A stretch of DNA of 64,000 bases from Enterobacter kobei (GTDB lineage Bacteria; Pseudomonadota; Gammaproteobacteria; Enterobacterales; Enterobacteriaceae). Both the position numbers and the translations under genes were made by a program. Below the pieces are notes generated by a model. The model had not been told where the DNA came from. It did no database searches and saw only the letters and a list, made by a program, of their open reading frames with translations. Of this stretch, positions 24,273 to 32,639 are shown piece after piece. Location of the stretch: the NCBI RefSeq assembly GCF_018323985.1, contig NZ_AP024590.1:2790001-2854000 (forward strand), given 5' to 3'. The first letter of the stretch is position 1. Every line of letters begins with the position of its first letter.

Positions 24273-25808
24273 CTAAGCCGTTTTACGGGCAAACTCTTTC
24301 ACCCTGAAGCCCAGAGCGGCGAGCGTGGCGAAATACGCAATCACCCCCACCACCACGACTGCCATCAGACGCAGCAGACGCCAGAGCATGGTGCCCTGCG
24401 ACCACTCAGGCATCACCATCATCATGCCCACCAGCGCCGCTGACATCACTACCACCGCCACCACCAGACGCAGCAAAAAGCGCGACCAGCCCGGCTGCGG
24501 GGTAAAGATATTCTGCTTACGCAACTGCCAGTAAAGCAGTGAAGCATTCAGGCACGCACCCAGACCAATAGACAGCGACAGACCGGCGTGTTTCAGCGGG
24601 CCGATAAACATCAGGTTCATCACCTGAGTCATGATCAGCGTGACGATGGCGATTTTTACCGGCGTTTTAATGTCCTGGCGGGAATAGAAGCCTGGCGCCA
24701 GCACTTTCACAACGATCAGCCCCATCAGCCCCACCGAATAGGCCACCAGCGCGCGCTGGGTCATCAGCGCATCGAACGCGTTAAATTTACCGTACTGGAA
24801 TAACGACACGGTGAGCGGTTTTGCCAGAATGCCCAGCGCCACCGCACTGGGTAGCGCCAGCAGGAAACACAGACGCAGGCCCCAGTCCATCAGGCGGCAG
24901 TATTCGTCATGATTGCCGCTGGCAAAACTTCTCGACAGCGACGGCAGTAAAATGGTGCCCAACGCCACGCCCAGCACCCCGGACGGAAACTCCATCAGGC
25001 GGTCGGCATAGTACATCCACGACACCGAGCCGGAGACAAGGAATGAGGCGAAAATGGTATTGATGATCAGCGAAATCTGGCTTACCGAGACGCCGAGGAT
25101 CGCCGGCCCCATTTGTTTCACCACCCGCATGGCCCCGGCGTCGCGCAGGTTAATGCGCGGCAGCACCAGCATGCCGATTTTTTTCAGGTGCGGCAGTTGA
25201 TAGACCAGTTGCAGGATGCCGCCTACGGTGACGGCCCACGCCAGCGCCAGCACCGGGGGGTTAAAGTACGGCGCGGCAAAAAGCGCAAAGCCGATCATGC
25301 TGACGTTTAAAAAGGTGGGCGCAAACGCCGGTACCGAGAAACGGTTCCAGGTATTGAGGATCGCCCCCGCCAGCGAGGCCAGCGAAATCAGCAGAATATA
25401 GGGGAAGGTAATGGTTAACAGCCTGGAGGTGAGCGCGAATTTGTCAGCAGTATCGGCAAAGCCAGGTGCTGTCACCATGATCACCCAGGGTGCCGCCAGC
25501 ATCCCCAGCACGGTCACGACCGCCAGCACCAGCGTCAACAGGCCGGACACATAGGAGACGAACACGCGGGTGGCATCGTCGCCCTGCTTGCTTTTGTATT
25601 CCGCAAGGATCGGCACAAAGGCCTGGGAAAAGGCGCCCTCGGCAAAAATACGGCGCAGCAAATTAGGCAATTTAAAGGCCACGAAAAAGGCATCGGTGGC
25701 CATCCCGGCCCCAAAAACACGCGCCACAATGGCGTCCCGCGCAAATCCCAGTACGCGGGAAAACATGGTCATCGAGCTGACTGCGGCCAGCGATTTTAAT
25801 AAATTCAT
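24273..25808 (-). CDS. murJ: Lipid II flippase MurJ (MviN)
   Basis: MurJ flips lipid II across the inner membrane for peptidoglycan synthesis and is essential in E. coli. ATG 25808 gives 511 residues (MNLLKSLAAVSSMTMFSRVL). The MOP-superfamily signature with conserved Arg18, Arg24 and Arg52 contexts (SRVLGFARD, LPNLLRRIFAEGAF) is present, along with about 14 membrane segments. A short N-terminal extension (MWTNNV) is unlikely. It is preceded by mviM on the same strand after a palindromic hairpin. Confidence 0.95.
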   Translation of the reverse strand: MNLLKSLAAVSSMTMFSRVLGFARDAIVARVFGAGMATDAFFVAFKLPNLLRRIFAEGAFSQAFVPILAEYKSKQGDDATRVFVSYVSGLLTLVLAVVTVLGMLAAPWVIMVTAPGFADTADKFALTSRLLTITFPYILLISLASLAGAILNTWNRFSVPAFAPTFLNVSMIGFALFAAPYFNPPVLALAWAVTVGGILQLVYQLPHLKKIGMLVLPRINLRDAGAMRVVKQMGPAILGVSVSQISLIINTIFASFLVSGSVSWMYYADRLMEFPSGVLGVALGTILLPSLSRSFASGNHDEYCRLMDWGLRLCFLLALPSAVALGILAKPLTVSLFQYGKFNAFDALMTQRALVAYSVGLMGLIVVKVLAPGFYSRQDIKTPVKIAIVTLIMTQVMNLMFIGPLKHAGLSLSIGLGACLNASLLYWQLRKQNIFTPQPGWSRFLLRLVVAVVVMSAALVGMMMVMPEWSQGTMLWRLLRLMAVVVVGVIAYFATLAALGFRVKEFARKTA

Positions 25809-25835
25809 TACGTTGTTCGTCCACAACCTGACGGC

Positions 25836-25857
25836 AAAACGCCTGCATTGCAGGCGT
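25836..25857 (-). terminator. Palindromic hairpin between mviM and murJ
   Basis: ACGCCTGCA / TGCAGGCGT form a perfect 9-1-9 palindrome; on the minus strand four Ts follow the stem. It could be a weak terminator after yceH-mviM or a protein binding site upstream of murJ. Confidence 0.4.
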
Positions 25858-25922
25858 CGGGGGGTATGGCGGGTAGTCTACCTGGATTGCGGTGAAATAC
25901 TACCGGCTTATGTTACGGGCGG

Positions 25923-26846
25923 TTACTCTGTCATCGCTTCGCGCCACAGCTTTTCGATCACGCGCTGGGCCAGTACGGCCTGCTCACCGGCAGTTTCGGG
26001 AACCATCTGATTTTGCACGCATTCGATAAAATGACGGGCGCAGCCCACGAATCCGCGCTGCTCCAGCGTGCTCTGCCAGCCGGGGACCGGGCGGATAATG
26101 ACGCCCTGGCCATGCTCCTCACGCCAGTCGCGCATATCGGTGACGTCATACAGCCCACCGTCGGTCACCGCCTGCACTGACTCGCGCTGGCTTCCGGCCC
26201 GGCGGTGCATACTGGTGGTGATCTGTAACTGATCGCGGCTGAAGTGATGTTCCGCATAACACATCTGTCCGTCGTCATTGGTGTGCAGCACACCGCCCTG
26301 CAACTGCGCCGGGCCGCCTGCCAGCCAGAGGGCGGTATCCACGACATGCAGATAATCATCGAGCAGGGTAAAACGCAGATCGTGCGGACCGACGCTGTCG
26401 GTGCGATGCTTGTCCATCCGCAGCGAGGCCCCTGTGGCCAGCCGGGTTTTCAGATCGCGATATAAAGGTGCAAAGCGGCGATTAAAGCCGACCATCAGCG
26501 TCAGCTTTTTACGCGCCGCTAGATCCACCAGCCGTTCGGCATCCGCCAGATTATCCGCCAGCGGTTTATCGACGCAAACGTGCACCCCGGCGTTTAACAG
26601 CTCGCTGACCACCGCATAGTGTGACGCGGTTGAAGTATGCACAAAGACCGCATCGCACTGGCTGGCAAGATGCGCCAGCGAGTCGGCATAGGGCAGACGC
26701 CAGCTTTCACATACTGGCAGCGCTTTTTCCCGCGTCGGTGACCAGGCCGCCTGTAGCGTCCAGTCGGTCGCCGCTGCCAGTACCGGCAGCCAGGCTTTTT
26801 GTGCAATGCCGCCAAGCCCCACCACCCCAATTCGTAATCGGCTCAC
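25923..26846 (-). CDS. mviM: Gfo/Idh/MocA-family oxidoreductase MviM
   Basis: This is a 307-residue putative NAD(P)-dependent oxidoreductase. The N-terminal Rossmann motif GVVGLGGIAQKAW starts at about residue 7. The family motif (D/E)KP appears as VCVDKPLADNLADAE near residue 93, and VGFNRRFAPLYRDLK follows. The physiological substrate is unknown; the link to virulence in the old name comes from the neighbouring mviN. It overlaps or abuts yceH (1 bp gap) on the same strand. Confidence 0.9.
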   Translation of the reverse strand: MSRLRIGVVGLGGIAQKAWLPVLAAATDWTLQAAWSPTREKALPVCESWRLPYADSLAHLASQCDAVFVHTSTASHYAVVSELLNAGVHVCVDKPLADNLADAERLVDLAARKKLTLMVGFNRRFAPLYRDLKTRLATGASLRMDKHRTDSVGPHDLRFTLLDDYLHVVDTALWLAGGPAQLQGGVLHTNDDGQMCYAEHHFSRDQLQITTSMHRRAGSQRESVQAVTDGGLYDVTDMRDWREEHGQGVIIRPVPGWQSTLEQRGFVGCARHFIECVQNQMVPETAGEQAVLAQRVIEKLWREAMTE

Positions 26847-26847
26847 C

Positions 26848-27495
26848 TTAATCTCCCAAATGTGCGAGTAATGAATCCAGACGCTGTTTCAGTTCAGCGA
26901 CGTCGTTTTCCAGTGCCTCCACGCGGGCCGTTAAACCGTCGCTGGACGGCTCCGCCTGCGGTGGTGCGCTGGCGTCACCTTCAACATCACCGCTAAACAG
27001 ATGCATAAAGCGGCTCTCCCGTTTGCCCGGCTCGCGTTCCAGACGCACCACGAACGGCCCGTCTTCACGGCTGGCGAGCGTCTCCAGCGTCGACTCCACT
27101 TCCGCCATATCAGTAAACTCATGCATCCTGGCAGCGCGCATGCGCAGTTCACCCGGCGTTTGTGCACCGCGCAACAGCAGCGTAGTGACCAGCGCCAGCT
27201 CTGCCGGACTGAACCTGAGATTACCGAATTCGGAATTGCAAAAACGCTGTTCGTATTTGGTGACGCGATTGCCAAAGCCGCTGACGGTGCGCAGAAAGTG
27301 GCGTTTCACCAGTTCATCCAGCAGATCCTGCACGGTGTTATCGTCCAGCGACATCACCGGCTCGCGATTGGTTTTTTGATTGCAGGCGGTCACCACGGCA
27401 TTCAGCGACAGCGGGTACTGTTCGGGGGTGGTAACCTGCTTTTCCAGCAGGCAACCGATCACCCGCGCTTCCTGTGCTGTCAGTAAATACTTCAT
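26848..27495 (-). CDS. yceH: YceH family protein (DUF480/UPF0502)
   Basis: This is a 215-residue protein of the DUF480 family, with two winged-helix-like domains and a C-terminal coiled coil (ARVEALENDVAELKQRLDSL). The N-terminus reads MKYLLTAQEARVIGCLLEKQ, with TPEQYPLSLNAVVTACNQKT after it. Function is not established. It lies between rimJ (9 bp upstream) and mviM, probably one transcript. Confidence 0.9.
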   Translation of the reverse strand: MKYLLTAQEARVIGCLLEKQVTTPEQYPLSLNAVVTACNQKTNREPVMSLDDNTVQDLLDELVKRHFLRTVSGFGNRVTKYEQRFCNSEFGNLRFSPAELALVTTLLLRGAQTPGELRMRAARMHEFTDMAEVESTLETLASREDGPFVVRLEREPGKRESRFMHLFSGDVEGDASAPPQAEPSSDGLTARVEALENDVAELKQRLDSLLAHLGD

Positions 27496-27504
27496 CTTTT
27501 CTCC

Positions 27505-28089
27505 TTAACGACCTGCGGTCCAGTCTGATGCCGTTAACGCCGTCAACACGTGGTCGCGCCACTGTCCGTCGATTAACAGATAGGCTTTGGCATAGCCTTC
27601 CTTTTCAAAACCGAGACGCGCCAGCAAATCGCCGCTGCGCTTATTGTGCGGCATGTAATTAGCCATAATGCGGTGCATGTGCTGGGTGCGCTGCATGTAA
27701 CGGATCGCCGCGCTTAAGGCTTCGAACATCAGCCCCTGCCCCTGCCATTTCTGGCCGATGGAGTAGCCGAGATAACAGGCGTGAAAAGAACCGCGCACGA
27801 CGTTAGAAAAGTTCGCTACGCCGATGATTTCCTTTTCGTCGGGATCGAGCAGCGCAAAGTAGAAGGCGCTGCCCTGCTTATGGAATTCGTTGATCATGCC
27901 GAGGCGCGCCTGCCAGCCGGACGGATAGCAATGGCTGTCATCGCGGATCGGCTCCCAGGGTTTAAGAAACTGGCGATTTTCCGCGTAATAATCGGCCAGT
28001 CGCCAGGCATCACGCTCATGCACCAGACGCACCACCAGGCGGTCTGTCGTCAGGCGTGCTTTGGGTACGTTACTGCGATAGCCAAACAT
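27505..28089 (-). CDS. rimJ: Ribosomal protein S5 N-alanine acetyltransferase RimJ
   Basis: RimJ acetylates the N-terminus of ribosomal protein S5 and has a reported ribosome assembly role. The 194-residue GNAT-fold protein has the acetyl-CoA segment YSIGQKWQGQGLMFEAL near residue 110 and the typical RIMANYMPHNKRSGDLLARL. It is divergent from the mdtH leader and heads rimJ-yceH-mviM. Confidence 0.93.
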   Translation of the reverse strand: MFGYRSNVPKARLTTDRLVVRLVHERDAWRLADYYAENRQFLKPWEPIRDDSHCYPSGWQARLGMINEFHKQGSAFYFALLDPDEKEIIGVANFSNVVRGSFHACYLGYSIGQKWQGQGLMFEALSAAIRYMQRTQHMHRIMANYMPHNKRSGDLLARLGFEKEGYAKAYLLIDGQWRDHVLTALTASDWTAGR

Positions 28090-28203
28090 TAATCACCACT
28101 CCTTTCGCTCACGTCTTGTTACCCCTTTTTCTTAACTATACCTGTGCAATGCCCGTCTGTGAAAACAGCAACATACCATTTTCTGCGGCGGAATGGATTT
28201 TCG

Positions 28204-28299
28204 ATGAAGGCCGTCAATCAAAGTGGTGGTTTGATGAAAAAATATTGTCGCCGTTGCGGGTGGGAAATCGCCGCGCCACCCCGCAGAATAAGCGGGTGA
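28204..28299 (+). CDS. Candidate leader peptide upstream of mdtH (31 codons)
   Basis: An ATG at 28204 opens a 31-codon frame, with an internal ATG at 28234 that would give 21 codons (MKKYCRRCGWEIAAPPRRIS...). The peptide is rich in Arg and has a CRRCGW motif. It ends at TGA 28297-28299, inside the 3' arm of a terminator hairpin that lies 20 bp before mdtH. Weak ribosome sites precede both ATGs. I do not recognise it as a named peptide. Translation is inferred from the overlap with attenuator-like RNA structure. Confidence 0.4.
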   Translation: MKAVNQSGGLMKKYCRRCGWEIAAPPRRISG

Positions 28300-28308
28300 T
28301 TTTTTGTT
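28256..28308 (+). promoter_or_regulatory. Attenuator-like competing hairpins in the mdtH leader
   Basis: Three segments can pair in two exclusive ways. Segment 1 GCGGGTGG (28256-28263) pairs with segment 2 CCACCCCGC (28276-28284). Segment 2 also pairs with segment 3 GCGGGTG (28292-28298), and that second hairpin is followed at once by A and six Ts (28300-28305), an intrinsic terminator. The mdtH ATG is at 28322. Segments 1 and 2 lie inside the candidate leader peptide, and segment 3 holds its stop codon. Confidence 0.5.
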
Positions 28309-28321
28309 CCCCGGAGGGGAG

Positions 28322-29530
28322 ATGTCCCGCGTATCGCAGGCACGGAGCCTGGGTAAATATTTCCTGCTGATCGACAATATGCTGGTGGTGCTGGGCTTCT
28401 TTGTCGTCTTCCCACTTATTTCCATTCGTTTCGTCGATCAGCTTGGCTGGGCCGCACTGATAGTTGGTATTGCGCTCGGCCTGCGTCAGTTTGTGCAACA
28501 GGGGCTGGGGATCTTCGGCGGCGCGGTGGCGGACCGTTTTGGTGCCAAGCCGATGATCGTCACCGGTATGCTGCTGCGTGCCGCCGGGTTTGCTACCATG
28601 GCGGTGGCGCAGGAACCCTGGCTGCTGTGGTTTTCCTGTATTTTATCGGGGCTGGGCGGGACGCTGTTCGATCCGCCGCGCTCGGCGCTGGTGGTAAAGC
28701 TGGTTCGCCCCCGGCAGCGCGGTCGCTTTTTCTCACTGCTGATGATGCAGGACAGCGCCGGGGCGGTAATCGGCGCGCTACTGGGCAGTTGGCTGCTGCA
28801 ATACGATTTCCGGCTGGTGTGCGCCACCGGCGCGGTGCTGTTTATTCTTTGCGCCGGGTTTAATGCCTGGCTACTGCCGGCGTGGAAACTGTCGACGGTG
28901 AAAACCCCGGTGCGCGAGGGGATGCAGCGGGTGCTGCGCGATAAACGCTTTGTCACCTACGTGCTGACCCTCACCGGCTATTACATGCTGGCGGTGCAGG
29001 TGATGCTGATGCTGCCGATCATGGTCAACGACATCGCGGGCTCCCCTGCCGCCGTTAAATGGATGTATGCCATTGAAGCGAGCCTGTCGCTGACCCTGCT
29101 CTATCCGATTGCACGCTGGAGCGAGAAGCGTTTTCGCCTTGAACACCGCCTGATGGCCGGGCTGCTGCTGATGTCCTTTAGCCTGTTACCGATCGGTATG
29201 GTCGGCACGCTGCAACAGCTGTTTATGCTGATTTGTCTGTTTTATCTCGGCGCGATTATTGCGGAACCGGCGCGGGAAACTCTGGGGGCGGATCTCGCCG
29301 ATGCCAGGGCGCGGGGCAGCTATATGGGCTTCAGCCGGTTAGGTCTGGCCTTTGGCGGCGCGCTGGGCTATGCGGGTGGCGGCTGGCTGTTTGATGCCGG
29401 AAAAGTGTCGGCGCAACCGGAATTGCCCTGGGTGATGCTGGCCCTTATCGGTCTTGCCACCTTCTTTGCGCTGTGGTGGCAGTTCAGCCATAAACGCGCC
29501 CGTACAGAGGTGCCTGAGCCAGGCATCTGA
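28322..29530 (+). CDS. mdtH: Multidrug resistance MFS transporter MdtH
   Basis: This is a 402-residue inner-membrane drug:H+ antiporter family protein; E. coli MdtH gives mild quinolone tolerance when overproduced. ATG 28322 starts MSRVSQARSLGKYFLLIDNM, preceded by GGAGGGGAG. The MFS motif A appears as GGAVADRFGAKPMI in the loop after TM2, and there are about 12 hydrophobic segments. Its leader holds the attenuator-like structure. It is followed by grxB. Confidence 0.93.
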   Translation: MSRVSQARSLGKYFLLIDNMLVVLGFFVVFPLISIRFVDQLGWAALIVGIALGLRQFVQQGLGIFGGAVADRFGAKPMIVTGMLLRAAGFATMAVAQEPWLLWFSCILSGLGGTLFDPPRSALVVKLVRPRQRGRFFSLLMMQDSAGAVIGALLGSWLLQYDFRLVCATGAVLFILCAGFNAWLLPAWKLSTVKTPVREGMQRVLRDKRFVTYVLTLTGYYMLAVQVMLMLPIMVNDIAGSPAAVKWMYAIEASLSLTLLYPIARWSEKRFRLEHRLMAGLLLMSFSLLPIGMVGTLQQLFMLICLFYLGAIIAEPARETLGADLADARARGSYMGFSRLGLAFGGALGYAGGGWLFDAGKVSAQPELPWVMLALIGLATFFALWWQFSHKRARTEVPEPGI

Positions 29531-29594
29531 TTTGAAAGCCGCATTTTTCTCTTCCATACTGAATGTGAGGACCACAATCATCTGGAGGAGAAAC

Positions 29595-30242
29595 GTGAAG
29601 CTCTATATCTACGATCACTGTCCGTTCTGTCTTAAAGCCCGCATGATTTTCGGCCTGAAGAATCTCCCCGTCGAACTGAACGTGTTGCTCAACGATGACG
29701 AAGCCACGCCCGTGCGTATGATTGGTCAGAAAATGGCGCCGATCCTGCAAAAGGATGACAGCCGTTACCTGCCGGAAAGCATGGATATCGTCCACTATGT
29801 TGATCAGCTGGACCATCAACCGCTGCTCACCGGCGCGCAAAACCCGGCCATTGCTGAATGGCTGCGTAAGGTGAATGGCTATGTGAATCGCCTGCTCATC
29901 CCGCGCTTTGCCAAATCGCCTTTTGATGAGTTTGCGACCCCGGAAGCCCGCGCGTATTTTGTGGCTAAAAAAGAGGCGGCTATCGGTGATTTTGCCGAAC
30001 ACCTCGCCCACTCCGCCGGGCTGATTAAGAACATCAGCGACGATTTGCGCGCGCTGGATAAACTCATCGTCAAGCCCAATGCCGTTAACGGTGAACTCTC
30101 AGAGGATGATATCCATCTCTTCCCCCTGCTGCGTAACCTGACGCTGGTGGCTGGCATTACCTGGCCTACCCGCGTGGCAGATTACCGCGACAATATGGCC
30201 AAACAGACGCAGATCAATCTGCTCTCATCGATGGCAATCTAA
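29595..30242 (+). CDS. grxB: Glutaredoxin 2 (GTG start)
   Basis: GrxB is a GST-like glutaredoxin that reduces mixed disulfides with glutathione. The family start is MKLYIYDHCP; here the first codon is GTG at 29595, 4 nt after the strong site TGGAGGAG, giving the usual 215 residues. An open frame from 29454 overlaps mdtH and is not homologous. The active site is CPFC instead of the E. coli CPYC. The helical C-terminal domain ends KQTQINLLSSMAI. Confidence 0.93.
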   Translation: MKLYIYDHCPFCLKARMIFGLKNLPVELNVLLNDDEATPVRMIGQKMAPILQKDDSRYLPESMDIVHYVDQLDHQPLLTGAQNPAIAEWLRKVNGYVNRLLIPRFAKSPFDEFATPEARAYFVAKKEAAIGDFAEHLAHSAGLIKNISDDLRALDKLIVKPNAVNGELSEDDIHLFPLLRNLTLVAGITWPTRVADYRDNMAKQTQINLLSSMAI

Positions 30243-30251
30243 GTGTGACGA

Positions 30252-30281
30252 GACGGGTGCGTAAGCGCCCGTCCTGCTTTT
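30252..30281 (+). terminator. Hairpin after grxB
   Basis: GACGGGTGC / GCGCCCGTC with a GTAA loop makes a 9-bp stem, 9 bp past the grxB stop. The following T-run is short (CTGCTTTT). Confidence 0.55.
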
Positions 30282-30368
30282 CGGCGTTTTCTGCTGTTTC
30301 CGGCTGTGCTGGTGCGGGATGCTCCTTTGTGTCACGATTGACAGACTGGTGTCATGTTGAGGAAGCCG

Positions 30369-30929
30369 ATGAAGAAGATAGTCTTAGCCGCCACGCTGAT
30401 AGTGAGCGGTTTACTGGCCGGGTGTAACCCGTTAACCCAGTACACAGTGAGTGAGCAGGAAATTAACCAGGCGCTGCAAAAGCGCAATGATTTCTCCCGC
30501 GATATTGGCGTTCCTGGTGTGGCAGACGCGCACATTGTCCTGCGTAATCTGAACAGCGCCATTGGCCGCGAGGAACCGAATAAAGTCACCCTGACCGGCG
30601 ATGCCAATCTGGATATGACCTCCCTGTTCGGCAGTCAGAAAGCCACCATTGCGCTGAAGCTCAAAGCGCTGCCGGTGTTCAACAAAGAGAAAGGCGCAAT
30701 CTATTTGCAGGAAATGGAAGTGGTTGATGCCACCGTTACGCCGCAGAAAATGCAGAGCGTCATCCAGACCCTGATGCCCTATCTCAATCAGTCGCTGCGC
30801 AACTATTTTAATCAGCAACCGGCCTATGTGCTGAGAGAAGACAGCAGCAAAGGCGAAGCGCTGGCGAAGAAATTCGCGAAAGGGATCGAAGTCAAACCCG
30901 GTGAGATTGTCATCCCCTTCACCAACTAA
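30369..30929 (+). CDS. yceB: DUF1439 lipoprotein YceB
   Basis: This is a 186-residue predicted lipoprotein: signal peptide MKKIVLAATLIVSGLLAG with Cys19. The mature part matches E. coli YceB (GVADAHIVLRNLNSAIGREE, LREDSSKGEALAKKFAKG). The family has a tubular lipid-binding-like fold (TULIP-like); the role is unknown. ATG 30369 was preferred to one 15 bp upstream since the signal peptide starts there. Confidence 0.9.
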   Translation: MKKIVLAATLIVSGLLAGCNPLTQYTVSEQEINQALQKRNDFSRDIGVPGVADAHIVLRNLNSAIGREEPNKVTLTGDANLDMTSLFGSQKATIALKLKALPVFNKEKGAIYLQEMEVVDATVTPQKMQSVIQTLMPYLNQSLRNYFNQQPAYVLREDSSKGEALAKKFAKGIEVKPGEIVIPFTN

Positions 30930-30933
30930 TCCC

Positions 30934-30955
30934 AGGGCGCTAAGCGCCCTTTTTT
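30934..30955 (+). terminator. yceB terminator
   Basis: AGGGCGC / GCGCCCT with a TAA loop is followed by six Ts, 5 bp after the yceB stop codon. Confidence 0.85.
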
Positions 30956-30983
30956 ATGTCTGATGCACGGAAAAGGGATGCAA

Positions 30984-30999
30984 ACGAAAACGTTTACGC
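30984..30999. promoter_or_regulatory. PurR operator of pyrC
   Basis: ACGAAAACGTTTACGC closely matches the PurR box (consensus ACGCAAACGTTTNCGT), with 6 of 8 symmetric positions pairing across the centre. It lies just upstream of the pyrC -10 region. PurR repression of pyrC is known in E. coli. Confidence 0.7.
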
Positions 31000-31008
31000 C
31001 TATCCTTT

Positions 31009-31062
31009 GTGCCCGGCATAAAACCAGCCATCACTGACTGATTACCACGCAAGCCGGAGCAC
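31009..31062 (+). promoter_or_regulatory. pyrC translational control hairpin
   Basis: GTGCCCGGC (31009-31017) can pair with GCCGGAGCAC (31053-31062) except for one bulged A, burying the CCGGAG ribosome site 4 nt before the pyrC ATG. The 5' arm sits at the expected start point (-10 TATCCT at 31001). This matches the E. coli pyrC mechanism, where starting at C (high CTP) keeps the hairpin and starting a few bases later at G removes it. Confidence 0.65.
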
Positions 31063-31065
31063 ACC

Positions 31066-32112
31066 ATGACAGCACAACCCCAGGTTTTGAAAATCCGCCG
31101 CCCAGACGACTGGCACATTCATCTTCGTGACGGCGACATGCTGAAAACGGTCGTGCCTTATACCAGCGAGCTGTATGGCCGGGCGATCATCATGCCGAAC
31201 CTGGTGCCGCCTGTTACCAGCGTTGACGCTGCCATCGCCTATCGCCAGCGTATTCTGGATGCCGTGCCTGCCGGGCATGATTTCACGCCGCTGATGACCT
31301 GCTATCTGACCGACACGTTAAACCCTGACGAAATCGAGCGCGGGTTTAACGAGAAGGTGTTTACCGCCGCCAAACTTTATCCGGCCAACGCCACCACCAA
31401 CTCCAGTCACGGCGTGACCAGCATTGACGCGATTATGCCGGTGCTGACACGGATGGAGAAACTCGGTATGCCGCTGCTGGTGCACGGCGAAGTCACCCAT
31501 GCCGAGATCGATATTTTTGACCGCGAAGCGCGCTTCATTGACACCGTGATGGAGCCATTGCGTCAGCGCTTGCCGGGTCTGAAGGTGGTGTTTGAGCATA
31601 TCACCACCAAAGATGCCGCCGATTATGTGCGCGAGGGCAATGAACTGCTCGCTGCCACCATCACGCCGCAGCATCTGATGTTTAACCGTAACCATATGCT
31701 GGTCGGTGGCGTGCGTCCGCATCTGTATTGCCTGCCGATCCTCAAACGCAATATCCACCAGCAGGCGCTGCGCGAGCTGGTGGCCAGCGGATTTACCCGC
31801 GCCTTCCTCGGCACGGACTCTGCCCCCCATGCCCGTCACCGTAAAGAAGCAAGCTGCGGCTGCGCAGGCTGTTTTAACGCGCCGACGGCGCTGGCGAGCT
31901 ACGCCACTGTCTTTGAAGAGATGGGCGCGCTGGAACATTTCGAAGCCTTCTGCTCGCTGAACGGCCCGCGTTTTTATGGTCTGCCCGTAAACGAAAGCTT
32001 TGTGGAGCTGGTGCGTGAGGAGGAACAGGTGCCGGAGAGCATTCCGCTGACCGATGACACCCTGGTGCCGTTCCTGGCCGGTGAAAAGGTGCGCTGGACC
32101 GTGAAGCGTTAA
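31066..32112 (+). CDS. pyrC: Dihydroorotase PyrC
   Basis: PyrC cyclises carbamoyl-aspartate to dihydroorotate in de novo pyrimidine synthesis. The 348 residues show the metal ligands DWHIHLRDG (His17, His19), the carbamylated Lys in AAKLYPANATTNS (near 103), LVHGEVTH (His140), FEHITTKDAA (His178) and GTDSAPHARHRKE (Asp251). The gene stands alone, under a PurR box and a ribosome-site hairpin. Confidence 0.97.
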   Translation: MTAQPQVLKIRRPDDWHIHLRDGDMLKTVVPYTSELYGRAIIMPNLVPPVTSVDAAIAYRQRILDAVPAGHDFTPLMTCYLTDTLNPDEIERGFNEKVFTAAKLYPANATTNSSHGVTSIDAIMPVLTRMEKLGMPLLVHGEVTHAEIDIFDREARFIDTVMEPLRQRLPGLKVVFEHITTKDAADYVREGNELLAATITPQHLMFNRNHMLVGGVRPHLYCLPILKRNIHQQALRELVASGFTRAFLGTDSAPHARHRKEASCGCAGCFNAPTALASYATVFEEMGALEHFEAFCSLNGPRFYGLPVNESFVELVREEEQVPESIPLTDDTLVPFLAGEKVRWTVKR

Positions 32113-32149
32113 AAATCCGCTGCCCCCTGTTGTAAATCAGCAATAATGA

Positions 32150-32165
32150 CTGTATAAATAAACAG
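32150..32165. promoter_or_regulatory. LexA box of dinI
   Basis: CTGTATAAATAAACAG is a perfect CTGT-N8-ACAG SOS box, 22 bp before the dinI ATG. Confidence 0.9.
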
Positions 32166-32186
32166 TACATTACACAGGGGGCTATT

Positions 32187-32432
32187 ATGCGTATTGAAGT
32201 GACTATCGCCAAAACCACAGCCTTACCGCCGGGCGCTATTGATGCGCTGGCCCAGGAACTCTCCCGCCGCGTCTGTGATGACTATCCCCACAGCGAAGGC
32301 AAAGTCTCCGTGCGTTACGCCACCGCCAACAGCCTGACGGTGTTTGGTGCGGGCAAAGAAGACAAAGACCGCGTCAGCGAAATTCTCCAGGAAACCTGGG
32401 AAAGCGCCGACGACTGGTTCAGACAGGATTAA
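32187..32432 (+). CDS. dinI: DNA damage-inducible protein DinI
   Basis: DinI binds RecA filaments and modulates the SOS response. It is an 81-residue acidic protein: MRIEVTIAKTTALPPGAIDA at the start, and the C-terminal helix DKDRVSEILQETWESADDWF. A perfect LexA box lies in its promoter. Confidence 0.95.
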   Translation: MRIEVTIAKTTALPPGAIDALAQELSRRVCDDYPHSEGKVSVRYATANSLTVFGAGKEDKDRVSEILQETWESADDWFRQD

Positions 32433-32499
32433 TCTAATGCCGGGCGCATCTGATGCCCGCGAATAAATCATCCGAAGCAGTACCCTCATTGTTCTTTTT

Positions 32500-32521
32500 G
32501 CCGGGTCGCCCCGGCTTTTTT
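32500..32521 (+). terminator. dinI terminator
   Basis: GCCGGG / CCCGGC with a four-base loop is followed by six Ts. Confidence 0.8.
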
Positions 32522-32639
32522 AATTATTTTTTCCGTCGCTTTCTTATTGAAATCAAATGATGGCGAAAAAATAACCTGCAAGACCTCCCTCTTTCTTTCA
32601 AAAAAATTTAAATAAAAAATCGAAATGGCCGATAGATCT

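Noticed and set aside
24273..25808. murJ as a virulence factor, from its old name mviN
   Set aside because: The sequence shows the lipid II flippase family with conserved arginines; the virulence name is historical.
29454..29594. N-terminal extension of grxB
   Set aside because: It overlaps mdtH in another frame, and a strong ribosome site sits just before GTG 29595, where the family start lies.
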